Shown here: positions 1-8,873 of the stretch, in pieces
Numbering within the stretch: the stretch's first letter is position 1
Layout of the letters: each line of letters opens with the position of its first letter
NCBI GenBank assembly: GCA_041691315.1
Contig: JBEPUW010000011.1
Span: forward strand, 1-64,000
Direction: 5' to 3'
Length of the DNA: 64,000 bases
Origin: Poindextera sp041691315
GTDB lineage: Bacteria; Pseudomonadota; Alphaproteobacteria; Caulobacterales; Caulobacteraceae
Program-made: the position numbers and the translations under genes
The notes under the pieces: generated by a model
The model's database searches: none
Told to the model about the DNA's origin: nothing
The model's input: only the letters and a program-made list of their open reading frames with translations

Positions 1-329
<329 letters not shown>

Positions 330-359
330 TGCGCTATCCCTTCTGGAGTCCTGGTTTCT

Positions 360-782
360 CTAGGCCGCCGGTGCGGTCCAGTCGATGACGTTCAGCCTGT
401 CGATGCGAGCGAATTCGCGCGTGTTGGCGGTGACCACCGTCCAGCCCCGCGCCAGCGCCTGGCCGGCGATCAAAGCGTCATATGCTCCTATGGCCAAGCC
501 GCGTCGCTTCAACTGACCACGAAGCCGCGCGGTGACGGTGATGTCGCGTTCGTCGAAGGGATGGATTTCTACCCGCGAGAGCACATCGCGGACATTTTCG
601 AGTTGCGCGTCCGGCCGCTTAGCCAATTCGACGCCGTACAAAAGCTCCTGATAGACAATCAGGGAGGCTACGAGCGGCTGTTCATCCTGTGAGAGCGCCA
701 GCCGAAAGCGCTCCCGCACAACGGGGCTCCGGCCTCGGATAAGATCGATGAAGACGTTGGTGTCGATAGACAGCGTCACCAA
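360..782 (-). CDS. vapC: VapC-type PIN-domain toxin (ribonuclease)
   Basis: A 140-residue PIN domain protein, the usual size for VapC toxins, which are Mg2+-dependent RNases that cleave tRNA or other RNA. The acidic active-site set is visible: D7 in SIDTNVF, E46 in YQELLYG, D102 in AYDALIAG, and the TANTREF motif near residues 118-124. All expected catalytic positions are present, so the toxin looks intact. Its start overlaps the end of vapB by 7 bases, as is typical of translationally coupled toxin-antitoxin pairs. The pair sits between sucB and lpd of the oxoglutarate dehydrogenase operon. Confidence 0.93.
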   Translation of the reverse strand: MVTLSIDTNVFIDLIRGRSPVVRERFRLALSQDEQPLVASLIVYQELLYGVELAKRPDAQLENVRDVLSRVEIHPFDERDITVTARLRGQLKRRGLAIGAYDALIAGQALARGWTVVTANTREFARIDRLNVIDWTAPAA

Positions 783-1069
783 TCGTAGTCGCGCTCTTGC
801 ATCGGCGGCTGTTCCCGGTCGGGGAAGTCAGCGCCTCCCAGGCTGTCGATCTTGGCCCAGAACGCGTCCATTTCCTCCCGAGTGGGCGGGCGCTTCTTGT
901 TGATAGGCTCGAGGATCACCGCCTCGCCGTCGCGCCGGACGGTCACTTCCGTGCCCTCGAAACGGAAGGCCTTGGGCAGGCGCACAGCTTGGCTGCCGCC
1001 ATGTTGAAACAACTTCGCGGTCGCCCGCGCGCCCTCGAACGGCTTGCCGAATTCCCTGACACCAGACAT
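776..1069 (-). CDS. vapB: VapB-type antitoxin with AbrB-like DNA-binding fold
   Basis: A 97-residue antitoxin. Residues about 15-55 form the swapped-hairpin AbrB/MazE-like DNA-binding part (AKLFQHGGSQAVRLPKAFRF, then EVTVRRDG). The acidic and aromatic C-terminal tail (FWAKIDSL to ERDYDW) is the kind of segment that wraps the PIN toxin and blocks its active site. It is coupled to vapC by a 7-base overlap. Autoregulation is likely, because a 42-base dyad lies just upstream, between vapB and sucB. Confidence 0.92.
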   Translation of the reverse strand: MSGVREFGKPFEGARATAKLFQHGGSQAVRLPKAFRFEGTEVTVRRDGEAVILEPINKKRPPTREEMDAFWAKIDSLGGADFPDREQPPMQERDYDW

Positions 1070-1086
1070 GACCGCCTCGCACTTTT

Positions 1087-1128
1087 ATATCTATATCGCA
1101 TAGATACGTATCTATGTCGTGTAGATAT
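1087..1128. promoter_or_regulatory. Palindromic operator/promoter of vapBC
   Basis: An AT-rich island in GC-rich DNA in the 91-base gap between vapB and sucB. The core at 1099-1116 is a perfect 18-base palindrome, CATAGATACGTATCTATG. Around the same centre, outer arms ATATCTA (1087-1093) and TAGATAT (1122-1128) are also exactly complementary. A nested dyad directly upstream of vapB fits the autoregulatory operators bound by VapBC complexes. The binding itself is inferred. Confidence 0.8.
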
Positions 1129-1160
1129 GCTCAGCCACGCCGTCCGTCAAGGCCCTGCGC

Positions 1161-2492
1161 CTAGAGGTCGAACAGCAGCCGCTGCGGCTCTTCGATGTGC
1201 TCCTTCACCCGCACCAGGAAGGTCACCGCGCCCTGGCCGTCGACGACGCGGTGGTCGTAGGAGACCGCCAGATACATCATCGGCCGGACCACGATCTGGC
1301 CGCCGACGACCATGGCGCGATCCTGGATCTTGTGCATGCCAAGAATGCCCGACTGCGGTGCATTGAGGATCGGCGTCGACATCAGCGAGCCGTAGACCCC
1401 GCCATTGGAAATGGTGAAGGTGCCGCCCTGCAGGTCGTCGAGCGCCAGGGTCCCGTCACGCGCCTTCTTGCCCAGCTCGGCGATGGCCTTTTCGACCCCC
1501 GCCATGTCCAGCGCATCGGCGTCGCGCACCACCGGCACCACCAGGCCGCGCTCGGTGCCGACCGCGACCCCTATGTCGTAGTGGTTCTTATAGATCAGGT
1601 CGGTCCCGTCGATTTCGGCGTTCATATCCGGGACGGACTTGAGCGCGGCGATCACCGCTTTGACGAAGAAGCTCATGAAGCCGAGCTTGATGCCGTGCCG
1701 CTGCTCGAAAACCTCCTTGTACTGATTGCGCAGGGCCATGACCGCGGTCATGTCCACCTCGTTGAAGGTGGTCAGCATGGCGGCGTTGTTCTGCGCCTCC
1801 TTCAGCCGGCGCGCGATGGTCTGGCGCAGCCGGGTCATGCGCACCCGCTCTTCGCGAGCCGCGACTTCGCGCGGGGCCGCGGCGACCTGGACCGGGACTT
1901 CGGCCTTGGCCTCTGCGGCACGCGATTCCAGCGCGGCCAGCGCGTCGCCCTTGGTGATCCGGCCATCCTTGCCGGCGCCCGCTATCTTGGTTGGGTCGAG
2001 ATTGTTCTCCTGCACAATCCGTTCGGCCGAGGGCGCCAGGATCGGCGCCCGGGGCTGGGCGGTCGCCGCGGCGGGCTGGGCCGTCTGAGCGGGCGAAGGT
2101 TTGACGCCGGAGATGGAGGTGGGGACGGCGGCGGCCTGAGGTTCGGCCGCGGCGGCGGGAGCCGCGGCGACGGCGGGTTCGGCCCTGGGCGTCTCGGCCT
2201 TCGGGGCTGGCGCGGCGGCCGGCTTTGCCGTGGCGGGCGCTGCCGTAGCGGCTCCCGCCCCGGCGGTGACCCTGCCCAGCACCGCACCCGGCTCGACGGT
2301 CTCGCCCTCGGCGGCGGCGATTTCGCTCAGCACGCCGTCCTCCGGCGCGACGACCTCCAGCGAAACCTTGTCGGTCTCCAGTTCGACCAGGACCTCGTCC
2401 TTTCTGACCGGCTCGCCCGCCTTCTTGGTCCAGCGGGCCACGGTCGCCTCGGTGACGGATTCACCGAGCGCCGGGGTCATGATGTCGGTCAT
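1161..2492 (-). CDS. sucB: Dihydrolipoyllysine succinyltransferase, E2 of 2-oxoglutarate dehydrogenase
   Basis: The E2 core transfers the succinyl group from lipoamide to CoA in the TCA cycle. At 443 residues, it has an N-terminal lipoyl domain with the lipoylated lysine in ELETDKVSLEV (K42), a long Ala/Pro-rich flexible linker (about residues 80-150), a peripheral subunit-binding domain (about 150-190, ILAPSAERIVQENNLDPTKI), and a catalytic domain ending with the active-site motif YDHRVVDG. The ATG follows AAGGAGTAAG. It lies 25 bases downstream of sucA, in the same operon. Confidence 0.97.
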   Translation of the reverse strand: MTDIMTPALGESVTEATVARWTKKAGEPVRKDEVLVELETDKVSLEVVAPEDGVLSEIAAAEGETVEPGAVLGRVTAGAGAATAAPATAKPAAAPAPKAETPRAEPAVAAAPAAAAEPQAAAVPTSISGVKPSPAQTAQPAAATAQPRAPILAPSAERIVQENNLDPTKIAGAGKDGRITKGDALAALESRAAEAKAEVPVQVAAAPREVAAREERVRMTRLRQTIARRLKEAQNNAAMLTTFNEVDMTAVMALRNQYKEVFEQRHGIKLGFMSFFVKAVIAALKSVPDMNAEIDGTDLIYKNHYDIGVAVGTERGLVVPVVRDADALDMAGVEKAIAELGKKARDGTLALDDLQGGTFTISNGGVYGSLMSTPILNAPQSGILGMHKIQDRAMVVGGQIVVRPMMYLAVSYDHRVVDGQGAVTFLVRVKEHIEEPQRLLFDL

Positions 2493-2517
2493 AGCGAACT
2501 TACTCCTTGGTCGCGGT

Positions 2518-5484
2518 TCAGGCCGCGAAGGCCTCGGCCAGAAAGGCCTTCAGCTCTTTGGTGTGGCGGCTCATCAACCCGGCCGCCGTCGACGCCGAGG
2601 CCGGACGGCCGACATAGCGGGCGCGCTTGGCGGCGATCTGCAGCCGCGCCAGCGTCAGCTCCATCCACGGATCGACAAAGGTCCAGCCGCCCATGTTCTT
2701 CGGCTCTTCCTGGCACCAGACCAGTTCGGCGGTCTTGAAGCGGGCCAGTTCGGTCATCAGCGAGCGCATCGGCCACGGATAGAACTGCTCGAGACGCAGG
2801 ATGTAGACGTCGTCGGCGCCCGCCTCCTCGCGCGCTTCCAGGAGGTCGTAATAGACCTTGCCGGAGCAGACGATCACCCGGCGGATATGCTCGTCCGGCT
2901 TCAGCCGGATCGTGGTCAGCTCGGGATTGTGCTCGGCGTCGTCCCAAAGCACCCGGTGGAAGGACGAACCTTCGGCCAACTCGGCCAGGCTGGAGATCGC
3001 CTTCTTGTGCCGCAGCAGCGACTTGGGCGTCATCACCACCAGCGGCTTGCGGAACTCACGGTGCATCTGCCGGCGCAGGGCATGGAAATAGTTGGCCGGT
3101 GTGGAGCAGTTGAGCACCTGCAGATTGTCCTCGGCGCAGAGCTGCAGATAGCGCTCCAACCGGGCGGACGAATGCTCCGGACCCTGGCCTTCGTAGCCGT
3201 GGGGCAACAGCATCACCAAACCCGACATGCGCAGCCATTTGCGTTCGCCGGACGAGATGAACTGGTCGATGACCACCTGCGCGCCGTTGGCGAAGTCGCC
3301 GAACTGCGCCTCCCAGATGGTCAGGGTGTTAGGGTCGGCCAGCGAGTAGCCGTATTCGAAGCCCAGCACCGCCTCTTCCGACAGCGCCGAATCGATGCCC
3401 TCGAACGGGGCCTGGCCGGCGCGGATGTTGTTCAGCGGCGTATAGTGTTCTTCCGTGACCTGATCGATGATGTCGCTGTGCCGCTGCACGAAGGTGCCGC
3501 GCACGCTATCCTGGCCGGACAGGCGCACCGGATAGGCCTCGTCGAGCAGGCTGCCGAAGGCCAGGGACTCGGCCGTGGCCCAGTCGAGCCCCTTGCCGCT
3601 CTCGATGGCTTCCCGACGGTGTTCGATCACCCGCTGCACGGTCTTGTGCACGTTGAGCCGCGACGGCAGGGCGGTGAGCTTCAAGCCGATGTCGCGCAGC
3701 CGCTGCAGCGGCACAGCGGTCTGGCCGCGGCGGTCGTCGCCGTTGGCGGTCGCCATGTGCGCCCACTTGCCGTCCAGCCAGTCGGCCTTGTCGGCCTCAT
3801 AGGTCTTGCCGGCGTCGAACTCGCGATCCAGGAAGGCCGAGGCCTCGGCGACCCAGTCATCGATCTCGGCCTGGGTGACCACGCCCTCGGCGACCAGCCT
3901 GGTCCCATAGAGTTCGCGCGTGGACGGATGGTTCTTGATCTTGGCGTACATGATCGGCTGCGTCATGGTCGGATCGTCGCCTTCGTTGTGACCGAAGCGG
4001 CGATAGCAGAACATGTCGATGACCACGTCCTTAGCGAACTGCTGGCGATATTCGATGGCCACCTTGGCGGCGTAGACCACGGCTTCCGGATCGTCGCCGT
4101 TGGCGTGGAAGATCGGCGCCTCGACCATCAGGGCCGAATCCGACGGGTACGGACTGGACCTGGAATAGCGCGGGCTGGTGGTGAAGCCGATCTGGTTGTT
4201 GACGATGAAGTGCAGCGTGCCGCCGGCGCGATAGCCCTTCAGTCCCATCAGCGCGAAGCACTCGGCGATGACGCCCTGGCCGGCGAAGGCCGCATCGCCG
4301 TGCATCAGCAGCGGCAGCACGTGGCTGCGTCCGGCGGTCGGCTCCTCGCGCAGCAGGAAGGCCTGCTTGGCGCGCGCCTTGCCGATCACCACCGGATTGA
4401 CGATCTCCAGGTGCGAGGGATTGGCGGTCAGCGACAGGTGGACGTTGTTGTTGTCGAAGGCGCGGTCCGACGAGGCGCCCAGATGGTATTTGACGTCGCC
4501 GGAGCCCTCGATGTCCGACGGTAGCGACGAGCCGCCCTGAAACTCGTGGAAGATGACGTGGTAGGGCTTGCCCATCACCGCGGCGAGCACGTTCAGCCGG
4601 CCGCGGTGCGGCATGCCGATGACGATGTCCTGCACGCCAAGCGCGCCGCCGCGCTTGATGATCTGCTCCATGGCCGGGACCAGGGCCTCGGCCCCGTCGA
4701 GGCCGAACCGCTTGGTGCCGGGGAAGCGCTTGCCAAGGAAGCGTTCGAAGCTCTCGCTCTCGATCAGCTTCTTGAAGATCGCGATCTTGCCTTCGCGGGT
4801 GAAGACGATCTCCTTGTCGCGCCCCTCGATCCTTTGCTGCAGCCAGGCCTTCTCGTCGGGATTGGAGATGTGCATGTACTGCACGCCGACATTGCCGCAG
4901 TAGGTCCGCTGCAGGATGGTGTGGATCTCGCGGATGGTCGAGGTCTCAAGACCCAGCACGAAATCCAGGAAGATCGGCCGGTCGTAGTCGCTCTCGGCGA
5001 AGCCGTAGGAGGCCGGATCGAGTTCGCTGGCGTCCTCGCGCTCGGCAAGACCCAGCGGGTCGAGATTGGCCGCCAGGTGGCCGCGCATGCGATAGGCGCG
5101 GATCATCATGATGGCGCGCAGCGAATCCAGCGTCGCCGCGCGCACCGCGTCGGCGCTAACGCCAGGCTGGCGCTCGGCGATGCGGCTGGCGAGCTTGGCC
5201 TCGACCGCCGGCCATAGTCCATCGATCGCCGACACCCAGTCGGGGCGGGCCTCGCGGGATTGCGGCGGGGTCCAGGCGGGCGCCTCGACGGCGCGCTTCA
5301 CCTCGTCGGTCTGATCGTGCAGCGAGGTGAAGAAGGCGCGCCAGGACGGCTCGACCGAATTGGGGTCCGCGGCCCAGCGGGCATAGAGGTCCTCAACGAA
5401 GGCGCCATTGCCACCGTAGAGGAATGAGGTCTCGCTCAGAACCTGGTTCAACCGCCCAGGGGCGAGACTGGAATCGTCAGCCAT
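2518..5484 (-). CDS. sucA: 2-oxoglutarate dehydrogenase E1 component
   Basis: A thiamine diphosphate-dependent E1 that decarboxylates 2-oxoglutarate and succinylates the E2 lipoyl group. At 988 residues it is in the normal range for the family. It has the N-terminal SFLYGGNGAFVEDLYARW segment, typical of E1o and used for E2 contact, then IGMPHRGRLNVL, HGDAAFAGQGV, and a C-terminal transketolase-like domain with MLLPHGYEGQGPEHSSAR and QEEPKNMG. It sits between sucD and sucB, with a 77-base gap to sucD. Confidence 0.98.
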   Translation of the reverse strand: MADDSSLAPGRLNQVLSETSFLYGGNGAFVEDLYARWAADPNSVEPSWRAFFTSLHDQTDEVKRAVEAPAWTPPQSREARPDWVSAIDGLWPAVEAKLASRIAERQPGVSADAVRAATLDSLRAIMMIRAYRMRGHLAANLDPLGLAEREDASELDPASYGFAESDYDRPIFLDFVLGLETSTIREIHTILQRTYCGNVGVQYMHISNPDEKAWLQQRIEGRDKEIVFTREGKIAIFKKLIESESFERFLGKRFPGTKRFGLDGAEALVPAMEQIIKRGGALGVQDIVIGMPHRGRLNVLAAVMGKPYHVIFHEFQGGSSLPSDIEGSGDVKYHLGASSDRAFDNNNVHLSLTANPSHLEIVNPVVIGKARAKQAFLLREEPTAGRSHVLPLLMHGDAAFAGQGVIAECFALMGLKGYRAGGTLHFIVNNQIGFTTSPRYSRSSPYPSDSALMVEAPIFHANGDDPEAVVYAAKVAIEYRQQFAKDVVIDMFCYRRFGHNEGDDPTMTQPIMYAKIKNHPSTRELYGTRLVAEGVVTQAEIDDWVAEASAFLDREFDAGKTYEADKADWLDGKWAHMATANGDDRRGQTAVPLQRLRDIGLKLTALPSRLNVHKTVQRVIEHRREAIESGKGLDWATAESLAFGSLLDEAYPVRLSGQDSVRGTFVQRHSDIIDQVTEEHYTPLNNIRAGQAPFEGIDSALSEEAVLGFEYGYSLADPNTLTIWEAQFGDFANGAQVVIDQFISSGERKWLRMSGLVMLLPHGYEGQGPEHSSARLERYLQLCAEDNLQVLNCSTPANYFHALRRQMHREFRKPLVVMTPKSLLRHKKAISSLAELAEGSSFHRVLWDDAEHNPELTTIRLKPDEHIRRVIVCSGKVYYDLLEAREEAGADDVYILRLEQFYPWPMRSLMTELARFKTAELVWCQEEPKNMGGWTFVDPWMELTLARLQIAAKRARYVGRPASASTAAGLMSRHTKELKAFLAEAFAA

Positions 5485-5561
5485 TGTCTCCGTTCCCGGC
5501 GGTCTCGCCGCGGAGCTTCTACTAAGCCGAGCGCGGACCGCCCATTACGCTTGATCGCTGT

Positions 5562-6440
<879 letters not shown>

Positions 6441-6493
6441 CTAGGCTCGCACTTCTGAATTGAGGTCGGCGGTCGGACGGGTCGGCGGCGGCA

Positions 6494-7657
6494 TCAGCCG
6501 CGGACCGCCTTGACGATCTTCTCGGCCCCGTCGGCGAGGTCGTTGGCGGCGATGACGTTCAGGCCGCTCTCGCGGATGATGGTCTTGCCGAGCTCGACAT
6601 TGGTGCCTTCCAGACGCACCACCAACGGCACCGTCAGGCCCATCTCCTTCACCGCCTCGACCACGCCCTCGGCGATGATGTCGCAGCGCATGATGCCGCC
6701 GAAGATGTTGACCAGTATGCCTTTGACGTTCGGGTCGGCGGTGATGATCTTGAAGGCCGCCGCCACCTTTTCCTTCGAGGCGCCGCCGCCAACGTCGAGG
6801 AAGTTAGCCGGCGCCGCGCCATAGAGGCGGATGATGTCCATGGTCGCCATGGCCAGGCCCGCGCCGTTGACCATGCAGCCGATCTCACCGTCGAGCGCGA
6901 TATAGGAGAGGTCGTATTTCGACGCCTCGATCTCCTTGGCGTCCTCTTCGGTCTCGTCGCGCAAGGCGCGGATGTCGTCGTGGCGATAAAGCGCGTTGTC
7001 GTCGAAGCCGACCTTGGCGTCGAGCACGACCAATTTGTCGTCGCCGGTGACGATCAGCGGGTTGATCTCCAGGAGGCTCATGTCGGTGTCGACGAAGGCC
7101 TTGTAGAGGGCCGGCAGCAGGGTCCGCGCCTGCTTGGCGGGCTCGCCGGTCAGGTTCAGCGCCTTGGCCAGCGCCAGGGCGTGGTGCGGGAAAACGCCGG
7201 TGGCCGGATCGATGGTGAAGGTGATGATCTTGTCAGGGGTCGCGTGCGCCACCTCCTCGATGTCCATACCGCCCTCGGTCGAGGCGACGACAGCGACGCG
7301 GCTGCTCTCGCGATCGACCAGCAGCGAGAGGTAAAGCTCGCGGGCGATATCGGCGCCCTCTTCGATGTACAGACGGCTGACCAACTTGCCCTTCGGCCCC
7401 GTCTGATGGGTGACCAGGGTCATGCCCAGCATGGCGTCGGCCAAGCTGCGCACCTCGTCGAGCGACTTGGCGATCTTGACGCCGCCGCCCTTGCCGCGAC
7501 CGCCGGCGTGGATCTGCGCCTTGACCACCCAGACCGGTCCGCCGAGCTTTTCCGCCGCCGCGATGGCTTCATCGACCGAAAAGGCCGCAAAGCCGTGCGG
7601 CACGGGAACGCCGAATGCCTTCAAGACCGCCTTGGCCTGGTGCTCGTGGATGTTCAT
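6494..7657 (-). CDS. sucC: Succinyl-CoA synthetase (ADP-forming) beta subunit
   Basis: The beta subunit has an ATP-grasp fold that binds the nucleotide and succinate. It starts MNIHEHQAKAVLKAFGVPVP and has the ATP-grasp strand VWVKAQIHAGGRGKGGGVK, the GEIGCMVNGAGLAMATMD motif and the C-terminal flavodoxin-like NIFGGIMRCDIIAEGV. At 387 residues it is typical. It is first in this minus-strand operon. In most alphaproteobacteria mdh immediately precedes sucC; here the upstream neighbour is a nitronate monooxygenase. Confidence 0.98.
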   Translation of the reverse strand: MNIHEHQAKAVLKAFGVPVPHGFAAFSVDEAIAAAEKLGGPVWVVKAQIHAGGRGKGGGVKIAKSLDEVRSLADAMLGMTLVTHQTGPKGKLVSRLYIEEGADIARELYLSLLVDRESSRVAVVASTEGGMDIEEVAHATPDKIITFTIDPATGVFPHHALALAKALNLTGEPAKQARTLLPALYKAFVDTDMSLLEINPLIVTGDDKLVVLDAKVGFDDNALYRHDDIRALRDETEEDAKEIEASKYDLSYIALDGEIGCMVNGAGLAMATMDIIRLYGAAPANFLDVGGGASKEKVAAAFKIITADPNVKGILVNIFGGIMRCDIIAEGVVEAVKEMGLTVPLVVRLEGTNVELGKTIIRESGLNVIAANDLADGAEKIVKAVRG

Positions 7658-7810
7658 GGGAAAAGGCGGCCCCTTCCAGGTCTCTGCGCTCGCCGATCGC
7701 GAAGTCGCGGGGCCTTATAGGCGTTGAGTGCGACAGGCCGCAACGGCGCGCGGACGGCTTTGCCCGCGATCGACCCTCGCACGGCCATTCAGCCGTACGG
7801 CGGGCCAGGC

Positions 7811-8860
7811 TCAGAGTTCCGCGGCCAGGGTCTCGACCAGCTTCGCGGCCGGCATGGCGCGCGCCAGCGGGGCGCCCTGGCCGGCCCACTGCGCCCCGAA
7901 GCCGCCCTCGCCCTTGGCCCGGCCGGCGGCGGCCAGCGCCTTGCCGGCGTCATAGACGATCGGATAGTCGGGCAGCTTCACGCCCTTCAACGCGCCGTCT
8001 TTCAGGGCGGTGAAGGCGTTCGGCAGGCAGCGCGCTTCGCGGCCGGAGATCAGCGCCGTCATCTCCGTGGCAGCTGCGCCGGGCCCGAAGAGGGCGTCAC
8101 GATAGGCCTGATCGGCGCTGGATTCCGGACAGCCGACGAAGGCCGTCCCGAGCTGGGCGGCCTCGGCGCCAAGGTCCAGCATGGCGGCTATCCCGGCCCC
8201 GTCCATGATCCCACCGGCGGCGATCACGGGAATGGAGAGCCTACCGACCAGCAGCCTGGTTAGCGCGGTGACACCGAGCTGGCTGTCGGGCGCCGTCGGA
8301 TCGAACACGCCCCGATGGCCGCCCGCCTCGTAGCCCTGAGCCACGATCGCGTCGACCCCGGCCGCGACCGCCTGTTCGGCCTCGTCGAGGTTGGTGGCCG
8401 ACGCGAACAGCACGATGCCCGCCGCCTTCAGGCGCGCGATCGCCTGCGGCGACGGCAGGCCGAAGTGGAAACTGACCACCGCGGGCCGGGTCTCTACAAA
8501 GAGCTCCAGCATCACCGGGTCGGCGAGGAAGCTGGTGTAGATCTCGTGCAGCGCCGAGGGCGGCTCGGCGTCGAAACGCCGGAAGACCGGCGCCAAAGCC
8601 TCCAGCCAGGCGCGCTCTCGCTCTCGGTCGGGCTTGGCCGGCCGGTGGGCGAAGACGTTGACTTGGAACGGCCCGCCGGTGAGCGCCTTCAGGCTCTCGA
8701 TCATCTCCCGGGCGCCGGCGGCGTCCACCGCGCCGACGCCGATCGAGCCCAGGGCCCCGGCATTACAGACGGCTGCCGCCAGGGCGGGCGTCGAGGTCCC
8801 GGCCATCGGGGCCTGGAAGATCGGCAGGTCGACACCAATCCGCTTCAGCAGGCTGGGCAT
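7811..8860 (-). CDS. Nitronate monooxygenase / 2-nitropropane dioxygenase family flavoprotein
   Basis: An FMN-dependent TIM-barrel enzyme of the NMO/FabK-like family that oxidises alkyl nitronates (for example propionate 3-nitronate) or acts as an enoyl-ACP reductase-like protein. It shows the N-terminal LPIFQAPMAGTSTPALAAAV segment and the NMO signature AQGYEAGGHRG. A longer open frame runs upstream to 8974, but the ATG at 8860 (MPSLLKRIGVDLPIFQAPM) starts exactly where the family starts and gives 349 residues. It lies 13 bases after the GH18/deacetylase/GT2 gene and is probably cotranscribed with it. Confidence 0.9.
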   Translation of the reverse strand: MPSLLKRIGVDLPIFQAPMAGTSTPALAAAVCNAGALGSIGVGAVDAAGAREMIESLKALTGGPFQVNVFAHRPAKPDRERERAWLEALAPVFRRFDAEPPSALHEIYTSFLADPVMLELFVETRPAVVSFHFGLPSPQAIARLKAAGIVLFASATNLDEAEQAVAAGVDAIVAQGYEAGGHRGVFDPTAPDSQLGVTALTRLLVGRLSIPVIAAGGIMDGAGIAAMLDLGAEAAQLGTAFVGCPESSADQAYRDALFGPGAAATEMTALISGREARCLPNAFTALKDGALKGVKLPDYPIVYDAGKALAAAGRAKGEGGFGAQWAGQGAPLARAMPAAKLVETLAAEL

Positions 8861-8873
8861 GTTGTGGCTCCGC

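Noticed and set aside
2230..4524. 764-codon open frame on the plus strand
   Set aside because: It lies antisense to sucA and sucB, whose products have intact family motifs. Long antisense frames are expected in DNA of this GC content, and the translation is low-complexity Arg/Gly/His-rich.
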